The notes under the pieces are model-generated. The model was not told where the DNA came from. It made no database searches and worked only from the letters and a program-made list of their open reading frames with translations. From an uncultured Saprospiraceae bacterium (GTDB lineage Bacteria; Bacteroidota; Bacteroidia; Chitinophagales; Saprospiraceae), in NCBI GenBank assembly GCA_938045585.1, contig CALIAU010000025.1, positions 1-64,000 of the forward strand: 64,000 nt of DNA, in the 5' to 3' direction. The translations under genes were made by a program, and so were the position numbers. Positions 17,502 to 27,080 of the stretch are shown here, piece after piece; positions within the stretch are counted from its first letter, which is position 1, and every line of letters begins with the position of its first letter.

Positions 17502-17509
17502 TAGCTTTG
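17502..17509 (+). promoter_or_regulatory. -7 box for lipoprotein/FemAB-like operon
   Basis: TAGCTTTG matches TAnnTTTG and lies 28 bases before the ATG at 17537. With the box at 17439-17446 it defines a compact divergent promoter region. Confidence 0.5.
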
Positions 17510-17536
17510 CAAAACTATAAGGAATTTAGTGTTTAA

Positions 17537-18058
17537 ATGAGATATCGCCTTCTTATCATTTTGATTTTTAATACTTTATTACTCTTACAAGCATGTAAGG
17601 AGCCGCAGGTTAGCAGCACTGAGGCAGTATTGTTATCTGGCTATGATGTAAGTGTACAGACACCTGCTGGGAGCTTTGAAAATCTAGATTTGAAGAATTC
17701 ACTAGTCCCTCCTTTTAATATTGCTCAAATAAGGGGTCTTAAAGATGTACAAATTATAGTAATATCTGAATCTTTAAAAGAGGGCAGGTCTTTAAAAGTT
17801 TTCCCCGTTGGCTTATTAAAAATAACCAGTGCTCAGCAAAATATAGACTATGTAATTGCAGTTCCATCTGATGAAAAGCTCAATTACCTGGGTATAGAAA
17901 GTTATGGAGATCTTTCTCTTAACCATGTTGTGAGTAAGCAGATGATAGAAGCTTGGTGTAAGGAAAATAGCATACAGGATACAAGCACTTCCATTCGATG
18001 GATGAGTGAACAATCTGCTATAGAAATTATTTCAAAAAGAGATCAAAACAAAAAGTGA
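17537..18058 (+). CDS. Lipoprotein of unknown function, 173 aa
   Basis: An N-terminal lipoprotein signal (LLIILIFNTLLLLQAC, Cys at residue 20) is followed by a soluble domain of about 150 residues that I do not recognise. It contains VSVQTPAGSFENLDLKNSLVPPFNIAQI and ends in a basic tail. The TGA stop overlaps the GTG start of the FemAB-like gene by GTGA, which indicates translational coupling and a shared task, possibly at the cell envelope. Confidence 0.75.
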   Translation: MRYRLLIILIFNTLLLLQACKEPQVSSTEAVLLSGYDVSVQTPAGSFENLDLKNSLVPPFNIAQIRGLKDVQIIVISESLKEGRSLKVFPVGLLKITSAQQNIDYVIAVPSDEKLNYLGIESYGDLSLNHVVSKQMIEAWCKENSIQDTSTSIRWMSEQSAIEIISKRDQNKK

Positions 18059-19236
18059 GTATAGCAGAGAATGACATGCGGCTGGAATTCTTTCATAAGA
18101 TAGAAGAATGTGCTTCTAACTGGGATAGTATTGGAGATAATAATCTGTATTGGAAATCAAAGTATCTTGCCTTATTGGAGAGGTATCCGGCTAAAAACAT
18201 GACACAGGTCTATGTGCTTGTGTACGTCAAGGACGAGCTTACTGCAAAATTTTTATTTCAAAATATTTTCATTAAACTATCTGAAAGTTACGGCGAGCAT
18301 AATCATGAACTCAGTCTAGGACAAAAGACGAAAGAGCTTGCAAAAAAACTAGTGCTGCCTTTTTTGAAGTTTCAACTTGTCGTCAGTGGGAATGCCTTGC
18401 TTACCGGAAATTACGGCCACTTTTTTAAACAAGATTTAAATTTAGTTAATAAGGAAGAAATTGTTGCCTTTGTAACAGAGGCCTACAAGGATTATTACCG
18501 GAAAACAGTAAAGAGACCAAGTGGTATTTTACTAAAAGACATTCAAGAAAAAACTGCTAGTAAGTATACCCAAGTATTAGCAGAAAATGGCTTTTCAAAT
18601 TTTCAGGTAGAACCAAAAATGAAAATCGATATTGATGCATCTTGGAATAGTTTCGGTGATTATCTCAGTGCCATTAAATCAAAATATCGTGTCAGAGTGC
18701 GACGCGCTAAAAAGAAACTAGGAGATACGATTACGAGAAGAAAGCTAACAGCAGTGGAGTTGGAACAGTACGCAGGTAAAATGTATGCACTGTATATGGA
18801 AACGGCAGGAGGTGCGGGGTTTAATTTGTTTTTTTTGGATGATTATTATTTTGCAGCAATGGGAATCGAATTGCCTAATGATGTGCACGTTGTTGGGGTT
18901 TTTGAAGGAGAAGAGATGCTAGGATTTTATACGCTAATAAAAGGCGGTACAGAAATGGATGCCCACTTTTTAGGTTATTCAATCAAACGCAATGCCGCAC
19001 ATCAGCTCTATCTAAATATGCTTTACTTTATGATCGAGGACTCTATAAATGCAAACACGACGGTACTCCACATGTCACGTACTGCTCTCGAAATCAAATC
19101 CTCTGTAGGGGCTAAGCCGCAGCAATTAGAACTCTATGTGAAACACTATTCTAAACCTCTCAACAAGCTTGTAAAAAATCTACTAAAGATTACTGTGCCA
19201 GAAGTAGAATGGAAAGAAAGGAGTCCGTTTAAGTGA
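18055..19236 (+). CDS. FemAB-like / peptidoglycan-type GNAT N-acyltransferase
   Basis: The 393-residue protein starts with GTG at 18055, inside the previous stop; an ATG at 18076 is the alternative. The second half fits the FemAB-like acyltransferase fold: a basic motif (SKYRVRVRRAKKKLGDTITRRKL), then LYMETAGGAGFNLFFLDDYYF, VHVVGVFEGEEMLGFYTLI and HMSRTALEIKSSVGAKPQQLELYV. Members with this layout transfer an aminoacyl or acyl group from a carrier. The substrate is unknown. Coupling with a lipoprotein gene points to an envelope role. Confidence 0.75.
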   Translation: MSIAENDMRLEFFHKIEECASNWDSIGDNNLYWKSKYLALLERYPAKNMTQVYVLVYVKDELTAKFLFQNIFIKLSESYGEHNHELSLGQKTKELAKKLVLPFLKFQLVVSGNALLTGNYGHFFKQDLNLVNKEEIVAFVTEAYKDYYRKTVKRPSGILLKDIQEKTASKYTQVLAENGFSNFQVEPKMKIDIDASWNSFGDYLSAIKSKYRVRVRRAKKKLGDTITRRKLTAVELEQYAGKMYALYMETAGGAGFNLFFLDDYYFAAMGIELPNDVHVVGVFEGEEMLGFYTLIKGGTEMDAHFLGYSIKRNAAHQLYLNMLYFMIEDSINANTTVLHMSRTALEIKSSVGAKPQQLELYVKHYSKPLNKLVKNLLKITVPEVEWKERSPFK

Positions 19237-19243
19237 TGAGAAT

Positions 19244-19449
19244 GAGACACTGTGTGTCTCTGGTTTCTTGGTGTCATGGTGTCCGCTGCGCTGGTATCTA
19301 GGTATAGGAGTAAGAATAAGAATAGTTTTTTATTGACTGGCAGTTTACTATTATTTGTAGCTGAATTTGTAGAATTGACAGAATGTTCAGAATTTTAGAA
19401 TAGTTACATACCGCGAAACCTGGAAACCGAGAAACCTGGAAACCGAGAC
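19244..19449. repeat. Convergent intergenic region with low-complexity repeats
   Basis: GAGACAC/GTGTCTC form a hairpin (19244-19260). A TGGTGTC-type repeat and GTCCGCTGCGCTGG follow. At the right end a 16-bp unit (CGAGAAACCTGGAAAC) is repeated at 19412-19427 (one mismatch) and 19428-19443, running into the stop codon of the anti-sigma gene at 19449. No gene is seen. Confidence 0.75.
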
Positions 19450-19808
19450 TAATATTCCAATATCTTACCCATTGACTTACTTGCCTCTCTTAGTTGGACT
19501 AGCTGCTCAACCCTTCTTGTATTATAAAAATCATCTGCTTCTACAGAAATTTCTTCGAGATGTAAATTTTCATCAGCAGTATACGCTAGTAATTCTGGAT
19601 TCCATGCATTTGAATTATAGTATAGAAGAGAAACTATAGAAACAATAGCAATTAGGCTGGAAGCAATGGCTAAGCTGCGATAAAACGAAATCTGTTTTTT
19701 CTGTTGCTTTCTATCTATTTTGCGTTCAAGTCTGCCCCAGAGATATTCTGGTGTTTCATCTCTAGCAGAATCAGCTGCGCGTTTAATTTCTTTTTCAAAA
19801 ATGTTCAT
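19449..19808 (-). CDS. Putative anti-sigma factor
   Basis: The 119-residue protein has an acidic/basic cytoplasmic N-terminus (ETPEYLWGRLERKIDRKQ), one membrane helix (SLAIASSLIAIVSIVSLLYY, about 46-65) and a short outer part. Its ATG overlaps the stop of the ECF sigma gene by ATGA. The position and topology fit a single-pass anti-sigma partner, though no named domain (such as zinc-binding HxxxCxxC) is visible. Confidence 0.65.
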   Translation of the reverse strand: MNIFEKEIKRAADSARDETPEYLWGRLERKIDRKQQKKQISFYRSLAIASSLIAIVSIVSLLYYNSNAWNPELLAYTADENLHLEEISVEADDFYNTRRVEQLVQLREASKSMGKILEY

Positions 19809-20410
19809 AACTTGGCAATGTTATATAGGTGTTTTTTTTTAATGATTTCCTGTAGTCGCTTTCTTGCTTGAATCAATTGTGATTTTGAGGTATTAATGCT
19901 GATATCAAGCTTTTCAGCAATCTCCCTGTGTTTGTAACCTTCAATAACATACATGTTAAAGACTGTTCTGTATCCTGTAGGAAGGTAGTCTAGTATTTTT
20001 ATCAGTTTTTGATAATCTATATTTTCATCATAATTCACTTCGTACTTAATATTCACCTTGCTTAATTCTAAGGTCATTGAAAAATTATTATTTTTTCTGA
20101 GATGCATAAGTGATTCATTGACCATAATCCTGCGCATCCAACCCTCAAAACTCCCCTTACCTGAATACATTTTAATTTTAGAAAGGATCTTGTAAAATCC
20201 TTCAATAAAGACATCCTCAGCATCTGCTGAGTTTTTAACGTAACGTTTGCATACACTCAGTAGAAAGGCGCTATGCTGCTTGTACAGCATCTCTTGACAT
20301 TTCCTGTCTTCTGACTTGAGTCCTTCAATTATATATGCGTTGTCATAGGTCAAAGGAATTGCTTTTGGTATTAAGATGCCACATATTTGACTTTTGGTGT
20401 TTGATAGCAA
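19805..20410 (-). CDS. ECF-type RNA polymerase sigma factor
   Basis: Sigma region 2 (LLSVCKRYVKNSADAEDVFIEGFYKILSKI, GSFEGWMRRIMVNESL) and region 4 (LPTGYRTVFNMYVIEGYKHREIAEKLDISINTSKSQLIQARKRL) are clear. There is no ATG before the conserved core: the frame opens with TTG at 20410, and a second TTG at 20353 (TYDNAYIIEGLKSEDRK) gives a more usual family length. The coupled membrane anti-sigma candidate downstream suggests response to an envelope signal. It is divergent from lysA. Confidence 0.88.
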   Translation of the reverse strand: MLSNTKSQICGILIPKAIPLTYDNAYIIEGLKSEDRKCQEMLYKQHSAFLLSVCKRYVKNSADAEDVFIEGFYKILSKIKMYSGKGSFEGWMRRIMVNESLMHLRKNNNFSMTLELSKVNIKYEVNYDENIDYQKLIKILDYLPTGYRTVFNMYVIEGYKHREIAEKLDISINTSKSQLIQARKRLQEIIKKKHLYNIAKL

Positions 20411-20472
20411 GTTTTTTTTAAATTAATACTTATCTCTTGAATAAGCAAGTGTCTATAAATACAGTAAAAATC

Positions 20473-20480
20473 TATATTTG
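20473..20480 (+). promoter_or_regulatory. -7 box for lysA-valS
   Basis: TATATTTG matches TAnnTTTG and lies 29 bases before the ATG at 20509. Transcription from here would start after the upstream in-frame ATG at 20437, so the box decides the lysA start. Confidence 0.6.
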
Positions 20481-20508
20481 CAAGCTTAATCAATCGTTCA
20501 TTAAAATC

Positions 20509-21720
20509 ATGATACCAGAAAGTACCTTATTACAAATAGCTGAACGTTACGATTGTCCACTATATATATATGATAGTGAAAAAATTAAAGAACAATATGA
20601 GCGCCTTATTAAGGCCTTTAGCTATAAATCTATTAAGATAAATTACGCATGTAAGGCATTAACGAATATTAACATTCTTCGTTTCATTCGCCAACTTGGT
20701 TCAGGTTTAGATACTGTTTCTATACAGGAAGTAAAATTAGGTTTGCGCGCAGGTTTTGCCCCCAAGGATATTATTTATACACCCAACTGTGTATCATTAG
20801 AAGAATTAGAACATGCTGTTGCACTAGGCGTGCGGATTAACATTGATAATCTGTCTATTTTGGAGCAATTTGGTCAGAAGTACCCAGAATATCCTGTTTG
20901 CATTCGAATAAATCCACATATCATGGCAGGTGGTAATTCTAAAATTATGACTGGTCATATCGATTCCAAATTTGGAATTTCTATTCATCAATTACCCCAC
21001 ATTGTACGGATTGTAAAAGCAACGCAATTAAAAATAGAAGGACTGCATATGCATACGGGATCAGATATACTAGATCCACGTGTATTTATCCAGGCATCTG
21101 AAATCCTGTTTAATGCTGCCAAGGAATTTGAGGATTTAGATTATTTAGATTTTGGAAGCGGTTTTAAAGTATCCTATAAGGATGGAGGTGCTGAGACAGA
21201 TATTGAGGATTTAGGAGAACAGATCAGTGAGGCATTTGAAAAATTCTGCTCAGAATATGGTAAAGATCTCACACTTATGTTTGAGCCGGGTAAGTACCTG
21301 GTAAGTGCATCAGGTTCGTTTTTAGTGAACGTAAATGTGATCAAGCAAACGACCTCTACAGTCTTTGTAGGAATTGATTCGGGATTGAATCATCTTATTC
21401 GACCAATGTTTTATGATGCATATCATCATATTTCCAACTTATCCAATCCAGCTGGTAAGCAAAGATTCTATACGGTCGTTGGGTATATATGTGAAACTGA
21501 TACGTTTGCAGTGAATAGAAAGATTTCTGAGGTGAGAGAGGGAGATATTTTGCGATTTCATAATGCAGGAGCATACTGTTTTTCTATGGCTTCTAATTAT
21601 AATTCAAGATATAGACCAGCAGAGGTGTTATATATCAATGGAGAAAGCCATTTGATCAGAGAACGAGAAACAATGGATGATTTGTTAGCAAGACAGGTAG
21701 AGTTGGATATCTTTACTTAG
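20509..21720 (+). CDS. lysA: Diaminopimelate decarboxylase
   Basis: The 403-residue PLP enzyme converts meso-diaminopimelate to L-lysine. The PLP lysine is in NYACKALTN; other family motifs are YTPNCVSLEELEHA, RINPHIMAGGNSKI, HMHTGSDILD, DFGSGFKV, EPGKYLVSASG and the C-terminal GAYCFSMASNYN. The start at 20509 (MIPESTLLQIAERYDCPLYIY) is preferred because a promoter box lies between it and the longer ATG at 20437. valS follows after 11 bases, so the two are probably co-transcribed. Confidence 0.94.
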   Translation: MIPESTLLQIAERYDCPLYIYDSEKIKEQYERLIKAFSYKSIKINYACKALTNINILRFIRQLGSGLDTVSIQEVKLGLRAGFAPKDIIYTPNCVSLEELEHAVALGVRINIDNLSILEQFGQKYPEYPVCIRINPHIMAGGNSKIMTGHIDSKFGISIHQLPHIVRIVKATQLKIEGLHMHTGSDILDPRVFIQASEILFNAAKEFEDLDYLDFGSGFKVSYKDGGAETDIEDLGEQISEAFEKFCSEYGKDLTLMFEPGKYLVSASGSFLVNVNVIKQTTSTVFVGIDSGLNHLIRPMFYDAYHHISNLSNPAGKQRFYTVVGYICETDTFAVNRKISEVREGDILRFHNAGAYCFSMASNYNSRYRPAEVLYINGESHLIRERETMDDLLARQVELDIFT

Positions 21721-21731
21721 AAAATAGAATT

Positions 21732-24356
21732 ATGGAATTATTATCAAAATATGATCCCAAGGGAATAGAAGAAAAGTGGTATGCGCATTGGATGGAAAAA
21801 AACTATTTCCATTCGGAACCAGACGAACGTGAAGCATTTTCTATCGTTATACCACCACCCAATGTTACTGGTGTTTTGCATATGGGACATATGCTTAATA
21901 ATACCATTCAAGATATTCTTATTAGAAAAGCACGTATTGACGGTAAAAATGCGTGCTGGGTTCCAGGGACTGACCACGCATCGATTGCTACTGAGGCGAA
22001 GGTAGTGCGCATGCTAAGAGAAGAGGGTATTAAGAAGTCAGACTTGACACGTGATCAGTACATGGAGCGTGCTTGGGAGTGGAAGGAAAAGTATGGTGGC
22101 ATCATATTGCAGCAGTTAAAGAAGTTGGGAGCTTCTTGTGATTGGGAACGTACAGCGTTTACTATGGATGAGGTACGATCCAAGGCAGTGAACAAAGTCT
22201 TTGTAGATCTTTACAAAAAAGGAAAGCTGTATAGAGGCTTGCGTATGGTGAACTGGGATCCTGAGGCGCAGACAGTGCTGTCTAATGAAGAAGTATTGTA
22301 TGAAGAGGAAAATGGACATTTATACCATGTCAAGTATAAATTAAAAGATAGTGATGACTTTATAACCATAGCGACTACACGTCCAGAAACAATCTTAGGA
22401 GATTCAGCTGTTGCTGTGTCGCCAGAAGACCCTAGATATACGCATTTAAAAGGGGCGATGGCCATTGTTCCACTTGTGAACAGAGAGGTACCTATTATAC
22501 ATGACGACTATGTAGAGATGGAGTTTGGTACGGGAGCACTAAAGGTTACACCGGCGCATGATGTCAATGATTATGAGATAGGTAAGCGCCACTCACTTGA
22601 GGTAATCGATATATTTAATGATAATGGTACAATCAGCGATGCAGGGCAATTATTTATTGGAGAAGATAGGTTTGCGGTTCGGAAAGCTATTGTCAAACAA
22701 CTCAAAGAAATTGACCAAATTGTGAAGATAGAAGACTACAGACACTCAGTAGGTAGGTCAGAAAGAACCAATTCGGTAGTAGAGCCGAAGCTATCCTTAC
22801 AATGGTATGTTGACATGCCAGCGATAACCAAACCTGCCTTAGATGCAGTGATGACTGGAGAAGTAGAGTTCTTTCCTGAAAAATATAAGAATACGTATAA
22901 GCATTGGTTAGAAAATGTCCGTGATTGGTGTATTTCTAGGCAGCTATGGTGGGGGCACAGGATTCCTGCTTGGTATTATGAGGATGAGGTATTTGTTGGA
23001 GAAGAGTTTGAAGTAGTATTTGCAGAGGCAAAAGCAAAGTTTCCGAATATAACAAAGGAAGATTTAAAGCAAGATGAGGATGTATTGGATACATGGTTTT
23101 CTTCTTGGTTATGGCCTATATCTGTTTTTGATGGGTTTGAGTCTAGAGAAGAGTTAGACTACTACTACCCGACATCTGTACTTGTGACAGGTTGGGATAT
23201 TATTTTCTTGTGGGTGGCACGTATGATTATGGCGGGCTATGAGTGGGAAAATATATTTCCGTTTAAGCATGTATATTTCACAGGAATGGTGCGTGATCAG
23301 AAGCGACGCAAGATGAGTAAGTCCTTGGGGAATTCTCCAGATGCCTTAGGCCTGATAGAAAAATTTGGGGCTGATGGTGTGCGTTTTGGTATGATGTCTT
23401 GTTCGCCGGCAGGGGGTGATTTGTTATTTGACGAAGCACTTTGTGATCAGGGGAAGAAATTTTGTAATAAGATATGGAATGCACTACGTTTTGTAAAAGG
23501 ATGGAATGTATCGGATAATAAAATACAGACAGAAGCAGAAGTATTTGCGATTCGGTGGTTTGAAAATAAACTAAGTGCTGTCCAAGCAGAGATAGAGAAA
23601 AGTTACGAGACCTATAGATTGTCTGAAGTTCTTAAAAACTTATATAGTTTTATTTGGGATGATTTCTGTTCATGGTTTTTAGAAATGATCAAGCCATCTG
23701 ATGGGGAGATTAGTAAAGCAAGCTATGATAAGACGATGGAGTTCTTTTCTGAACTTTGTATTCTCTTACATCCATTTATGCCGTTTATAACTGAAGAGGT
23801 TTGGCACATACTCAAAGAGCGAAAGGATGGTGAAGATTGTATCATGAGTAGAACCTCGGTGTTTAAACCTGCAGATGTAGCTCAGTTAAAAGAAGTGGAA
23901 GCACTTTATGATATTGTAAAGAATGTACGTGATATCAAGAATAAGAATGGGATTTCACGCGCAGATAAGTTGGAGTTTTTTGCTTTAAAAAATAGCAACA
24001 CGGAAAAATTGTCTGCTGATCTGGGTTGGAAATCTGTTGTTTCTAAGTTGGCCTTAGTCCATGAGTTGGCCTTGGTTGACGAGAATTATAGCGAGGGTGT
24101 TTCTTTTATTAGCGGTACAGATAAATTCTTTGTGGTCTTAAACAAAGAGATTGATGTAGAAGCAGAATTGCTAAAACTAGAGGAAGAATTAAAGTATCAG
24201 GAAGGTTTTGTTCTTTCTGTTTCTAAGAAGTTAGATAATGAACGTTTCGTCAATAATGCACCTGCATCAGTTGTAGACAACGAACGTAAGAAGTTGGCTG
24301 ATGGCCAAGAACGTATCAAGCAAATTCAAGATTCTTTAGCAAACCTTAAAAAATAG
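21732..24356 (+). CDS. valS: Valyl-tRNA synthetase
   Basis: The 874-residue length is normal. The class I signatures are present: HIGH form HMGHM in PPPNVTGVLHMGHML and KMSKS in RRKMSKSLGNSPDALG. The CP1 editing domain includes TTRPETILGDSAVAV and GTGALKVTPAHD. The C-terminal 70 residues form the ValRS coiled-coil arm (EAELLKLEEELKYQEGF ... RIKQIQDSL). It charges tRNA-Val and edits threonine. Confidence 0.97.
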   Translation: MELLSKYDPKGIEEKWYAHWMEKNYFHSEPDEREAFSIVIPPPNVTGVLHMGHMLNNTIQDILIRKARIDGKNACWVPGTDHASIATEAKVVRMLREEGIKKSDLTRDQYMERAWEWKEKYGGIILQQLKKLGASCDWERTAFTMDEVRSKAVNKVFVDLYKKGKLYRGLRMVNWDPEAQTVLSNEEVLYEEENGHLYHVKYKLKDSDDFITIATTRPETILGDSAVAVSPEDPRYTHLKGAMAIVPLVNREVPIIHDDYVEMEFGTGALKVTPAHDVNDYEIGKRHSLEVIDIFNDNGTISDAGQLFIGEDRFAVRKAIVKQLKEIDQIVKIEDYRHSVGRSERTNSVVEPKLSLQWYVDMPAITKPALDAVMTGEVEFFPEKYKNTYKHWLENVRDWCISRQLWWGHRIPAWYYEDEVFVGEEFEVVFAEAKAKFPNITKEDLKQDEDVLDTWFSSWLWPISVFDGFESREELDYYYPTSVLVTGWDIIFLWVARMIMAGYEWENIFPFKHVYFTGMVRDQKRRKMSKSLGNSPDALGLIEKFGADGVRFGMMSCSPAGGDLLFDEALCDQGKKFCNKIWNALRFVKGWNVSDNKIQTEAEVFAIRWFENKLSAVQAEIEKSYETYRLSEVLKNLYSFIWDDFCSWFLEMIKPSDGEISKASYDKTMEFFSELCILLHPFMPFITEEVWHILKERKDGEDCIMSRTSVFKPADVAQLKEVEALYDIVKNVRDIKNKNGISRADKLEFFALKNSNTEKLSADLGWKSVVSKLALVHELALVDENYSEGVSFISGTDKFFVVLNKEIDVEAELLKLEEELKYQEGFVLSVSKKLDNERFVNNAPASVVDNERKKLADGQERIKQIQDSLANLKK

Positions 24357-24583
24357 GGTACTACACAACTTCAAGTTTTAGTTTTTAATCTGTCCGTTGG
24401 TCCGTTCTTTGTGCATAGCGCATTGTTTTTCCCTCTCGCACACGCCGCCCTCCTGCCTGAGTAGGCAAGCTCTTCATCCCTTCATCCTGCTGCGCCAGCG
24501 CAAGTAGGCAATCTACAGTCTTCTCTGTCGCTTTGTCCGTTCAGTCCGCTTTGTCCGTTCAGTCCCAAATAGGCATAAAAAAA
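24357..24583. repeat. Intergenic low-complexity and GC-rich repeat element
   Basis: TCCGTTGGTCCGTTC (about 24392-24406), CTGCCTGAGTAGGCAAG (about 24454-24470), a GCTGCGCCAGCGC inverted repeat (about 24489-24501) and an exact 18-bp tandem duplication of GCTTTGTCCGTTCAGTCC (24530-24547 and 24548-24565) fill the gap between convergent genes. The parts resemble the element at 8957-9066. No gene is present. Confidence 0.8.
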
Positions 24584-24605
24584 CCCTGATGCGTTAACAT
24601 CAGGG
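24576..24605 (-). terminator. Terminator of the T9SS PA-domain gene
   Basis: CCCTGATG (24584-24591) pairs with CATCAGGG (24598-24605) around a 6-base loop. On the minus strand the stem is followed by seven T (plus-strand A-run 24577-24583). It sits 21 bases beyond the minus-strand stop. Confidence 0.85.
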
Positions 24606-24626
24606 CCCTTTTGGAAGATAAAAGTC

Positions 24627-27080
24627 TTATTTCTGAACGACAATCTTTTGAGATTTCATTCCTTCTTCAGTTCTAACATTCAAGATATAAACACCATTGC
24701 TTACATCACTTATATTAAGAATCAATGAACCAACTTGTCTTGATTCAAATACATTATGCTGAACTCTTTTTCCATCTAGACTTAGAAGTTCTATGTCTAT
24801 TGCAGATGGAGCAGTTAATCCAACATTCACCGTTATTAAATCTCTTGCTGGATTCGGGAATGCAACAAGTGATATATTATCATTTAAATCTTCAGTTCCT
24901 GTTTTAAGACCTATTTCTACTTCAGTCCATAAGGTCATAATTGACCAATAGTCAGGAACAAGGCTTTCGAATTCTGCAGTAGTACCACTTGTCATTGCTG
25001 CAATATATGTTCCCGCTCTTCTATCTATGAAAGTAGAGTCAAAGGCCATATTTGTAGCGAAGGTGTTGAAGTTTCTTTCAAAGCCATTTGTATTATTACC
25101 TCCAATTAAATCAAGAGATTGAATACCAGCTGTTAAAGGTTGACACAATAACATAAAAATATACTGTGAATCATCTTCTAGATCAACTGTTGTTCCTGGT
25201 ATAGGAGCTCCTGCAGCATTAATATCATGGATTGGAATCTGAATAGCTCGAGCATCACTGATACCGTTAGCAATAAGAGTATCTACAATAAGTGTATTCG
25301 CACCTACTAATTCTCTTTCTCCAATATCCATCATTCCATCTCCATCTAGATCACCAAACCACTTATACATCTGCGCATGTATAAATCCGGACTGAGGAAG
25401 GTCTTCATCAGTCACACCAAAGGTCATGGACCTAATTTCATGTCCTGCACCATTCGGCATATAATATACACTACCCACAGCCATAGCTGCAGTAAACGCA
25501 TCATTATCAGGATTTCCCCAAGTAGAGTTACCAGTAAATGCTTCTGTATTAGGATTTCCGTCTGCCTCACTAAGAACATTTGAGAATGTATTCTCTGTTA
25601 CTTCTAATTGGAAAACGATAGAATCGTTGTTAGTTTCTAAGTTACTTGGTACAGCTGGATCTCCTGAATCAGCAGAGATTACATAGACTCCTGTATATAC
25701 ACCAGGCACATCTGGTGCAGTCCATGTTTGGTCCGCATCGAAGGCGTTATTTTCATTTAATGTATACACTGGAACAGTACCATAGTCTTTATTGAAAGTC
25801 TCCAATGGAGCTCCTCCTGATTCATCATAGATATCAACACGCACATTTACATTCTGTGCATCTACATTACCATTATTAAAGATATCTACTATAAATGGCA
25901 TTTCAGAAACCTGTGAAGCAGGTACTCTCCATGTTGGAGGTGCAGAATACCAGTTGGTGTTTACTTGCATATCTACATAAGACTCGTTCGTTACAGCAAC
26001 ATCATCGATTATCCAGTAATAGTAGTTACCCACGTATTCGAACTTAAATCTTAGGTTTTGGACACCAGTATATCCCTCTAAAGGAATTTTGATAGTTTCA
26101 TTTATGTTAGGTGAGTTTACAACTGCATCCGTGTTTAATTGTAATGTATCAATCCAGTTATTTCCACCATCCTTACTGAGGATGATTAAATACTGAGAAG
26201 TAAACTGTCTGAAAGCCTGCGTAAATTGTAGGAAGAATCCTTGTGAAGGATCTGCTCCACTAATATCAATCACTGGACTTACTAAAGCAGAAGTACAAGG
26301 CATCGGACAAGGTCCTGCACCAATAGCTACACCACCATTATCTAAATCATCTGAACTCATTACCATAGCTCCATTACATGTTGTAGCTGAATTTATTGTA
26401 AAGTTTGTAAATAGGCCAGTCGCAGTACCAGATTCACTCCAGAACCATGATTCTATAGAGGGATCAAGACCATTTGGTCTCTCAATTTCCCAATCAGCAG
26501 GTAGGCCTCCAGCAAAATCACCTTCTCCTGTATTTCTTCCCCATATAACTTCAGGTCCGTAAGTAGGAGGAGCACACACGTAGCTTAGCATCAGATCAAT
26601 ATCTCCATTTGCAAGTTCTACTTTTATTGTTTCACAGTCCTCAAATCCCATCATAAATACAGCAACGTTCACATCATCACCATCATCACCTGGACCTGGT
26701 GGAATTAGATCTCCTGTTTGTGTATTACAGATAATAACTGCTGCTGCACCTGCATTCTCAGCAAATAATGCTTTTGTTCCAAACTCACAATCACCTCTGT
26801 CAATGAATGCAAGTTTTGAACTAACATTTGATGCACCTGGCTCACAACCATCGTTTGCTGGATCTGTACCATCATCTAAAAGGGCAGCTGAGTAGCTCTG
26901 AGGTAGGTTCTCTTGTTTTCCAAAAGTTCCGATTACAACTCTATACTCACCAGCTATTGATTCTGGCGCATCAATAGTCACTGTATTGACTAGTTGTCCA
27001 TTAAGACTAGAAACAAGACACATAAATGCCATGCTCATCATAATGGAAGAAATACGTTTTAATGTAAATTTTTCTCTCAT
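24627..27080 (-). CDS. T9SS-sorted protein with PA domain
   Basis: The 817-residue protein has a signal peptide (about residues 1-29, ending LNGQ). Residues about 60-165 form a protease-associated (PA) domain (KLAFIDRGDCEFGTKALFAENAGAAAVIICN). A MAM/concanavalin-like jelly roll follows (FLQFTQAFRQF, WIIDDVAVTNES, about 195-365), then beta-sandwich segments. The last 75 residues are a type A sorting domain (LVAFPNPARDLITVNVG ... GVYILNVRTEEG). No peptidase catalytic site is visible, so the PA domain is probably for binding. It has its own terminator. Confidence 0.88.
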   Translation of the reverse strand: MREKFTLKRISSIMMSMAFMCLVSSLNGQLVNTVTIDAPESIAGEYRVVIGTFGKQENLPQSYSAALLDDGTDPANDGCEPGASNVSSKLAFIDRGDCEFGTKALFAENAGAAAVIICNTQTGDLIPPGPGDDGDDVNVAVFMMGFEDCETIKVELANGDIDLMLSYVCAPPTYGPEVIWGRNTGEGDFAGGLPADWEIERPNGLDPSIESWFWSESGTATGLFTNFTINSATTCNGAMVMSSDDLDNGGVAIGAGPCPMPCTSALVSPVIDISGADPSQGFFLQFTQAFRQFTSQYLIILSKDGGNNWIDTLQLNTDAVVNSPNINETIKIPLEGYTGVQNLRFKFEYVGNYYYWIIDDVAVTNESYVDMQVNTNWYSAPPTWRVPASQVSEMPFIVDIFNNGNVDAQNVNVRVDIYDESGGAPLETFNKDYGTVPVYTLNENNAFDADQTWTAPDVPGVYTGVYVISADSGDPAVPSNLETNNDSIVFQLEVTENTFSNVLSEADGNPNTEAFTGNSTWGNPDNDAFTAAMAVGSVYYMPNGAGHEIRSMTFGVTDEDLPQSGFIHAQMYKWFGDLDGDGMMDIGERELVGANTLIVDTLIANGISDARAIQIPIHDINAAGAPIPGTTVDLEDDSQYIFMLLCQPLTAGIQSLDLIGGNNTNGFERNFNTFATNMAFDSTFIDRRAGTYIAAMTSGTTAEFESLVPDYWSIMTLWTEVEIGLKTGTEDLNDNISLVAFPNPARDLITVNVGLTAPSAIDIELLSLDGKRVQHNVFESRQVGSLILNISDVSNGVYILNVRTEEGMKSQKIVVQK

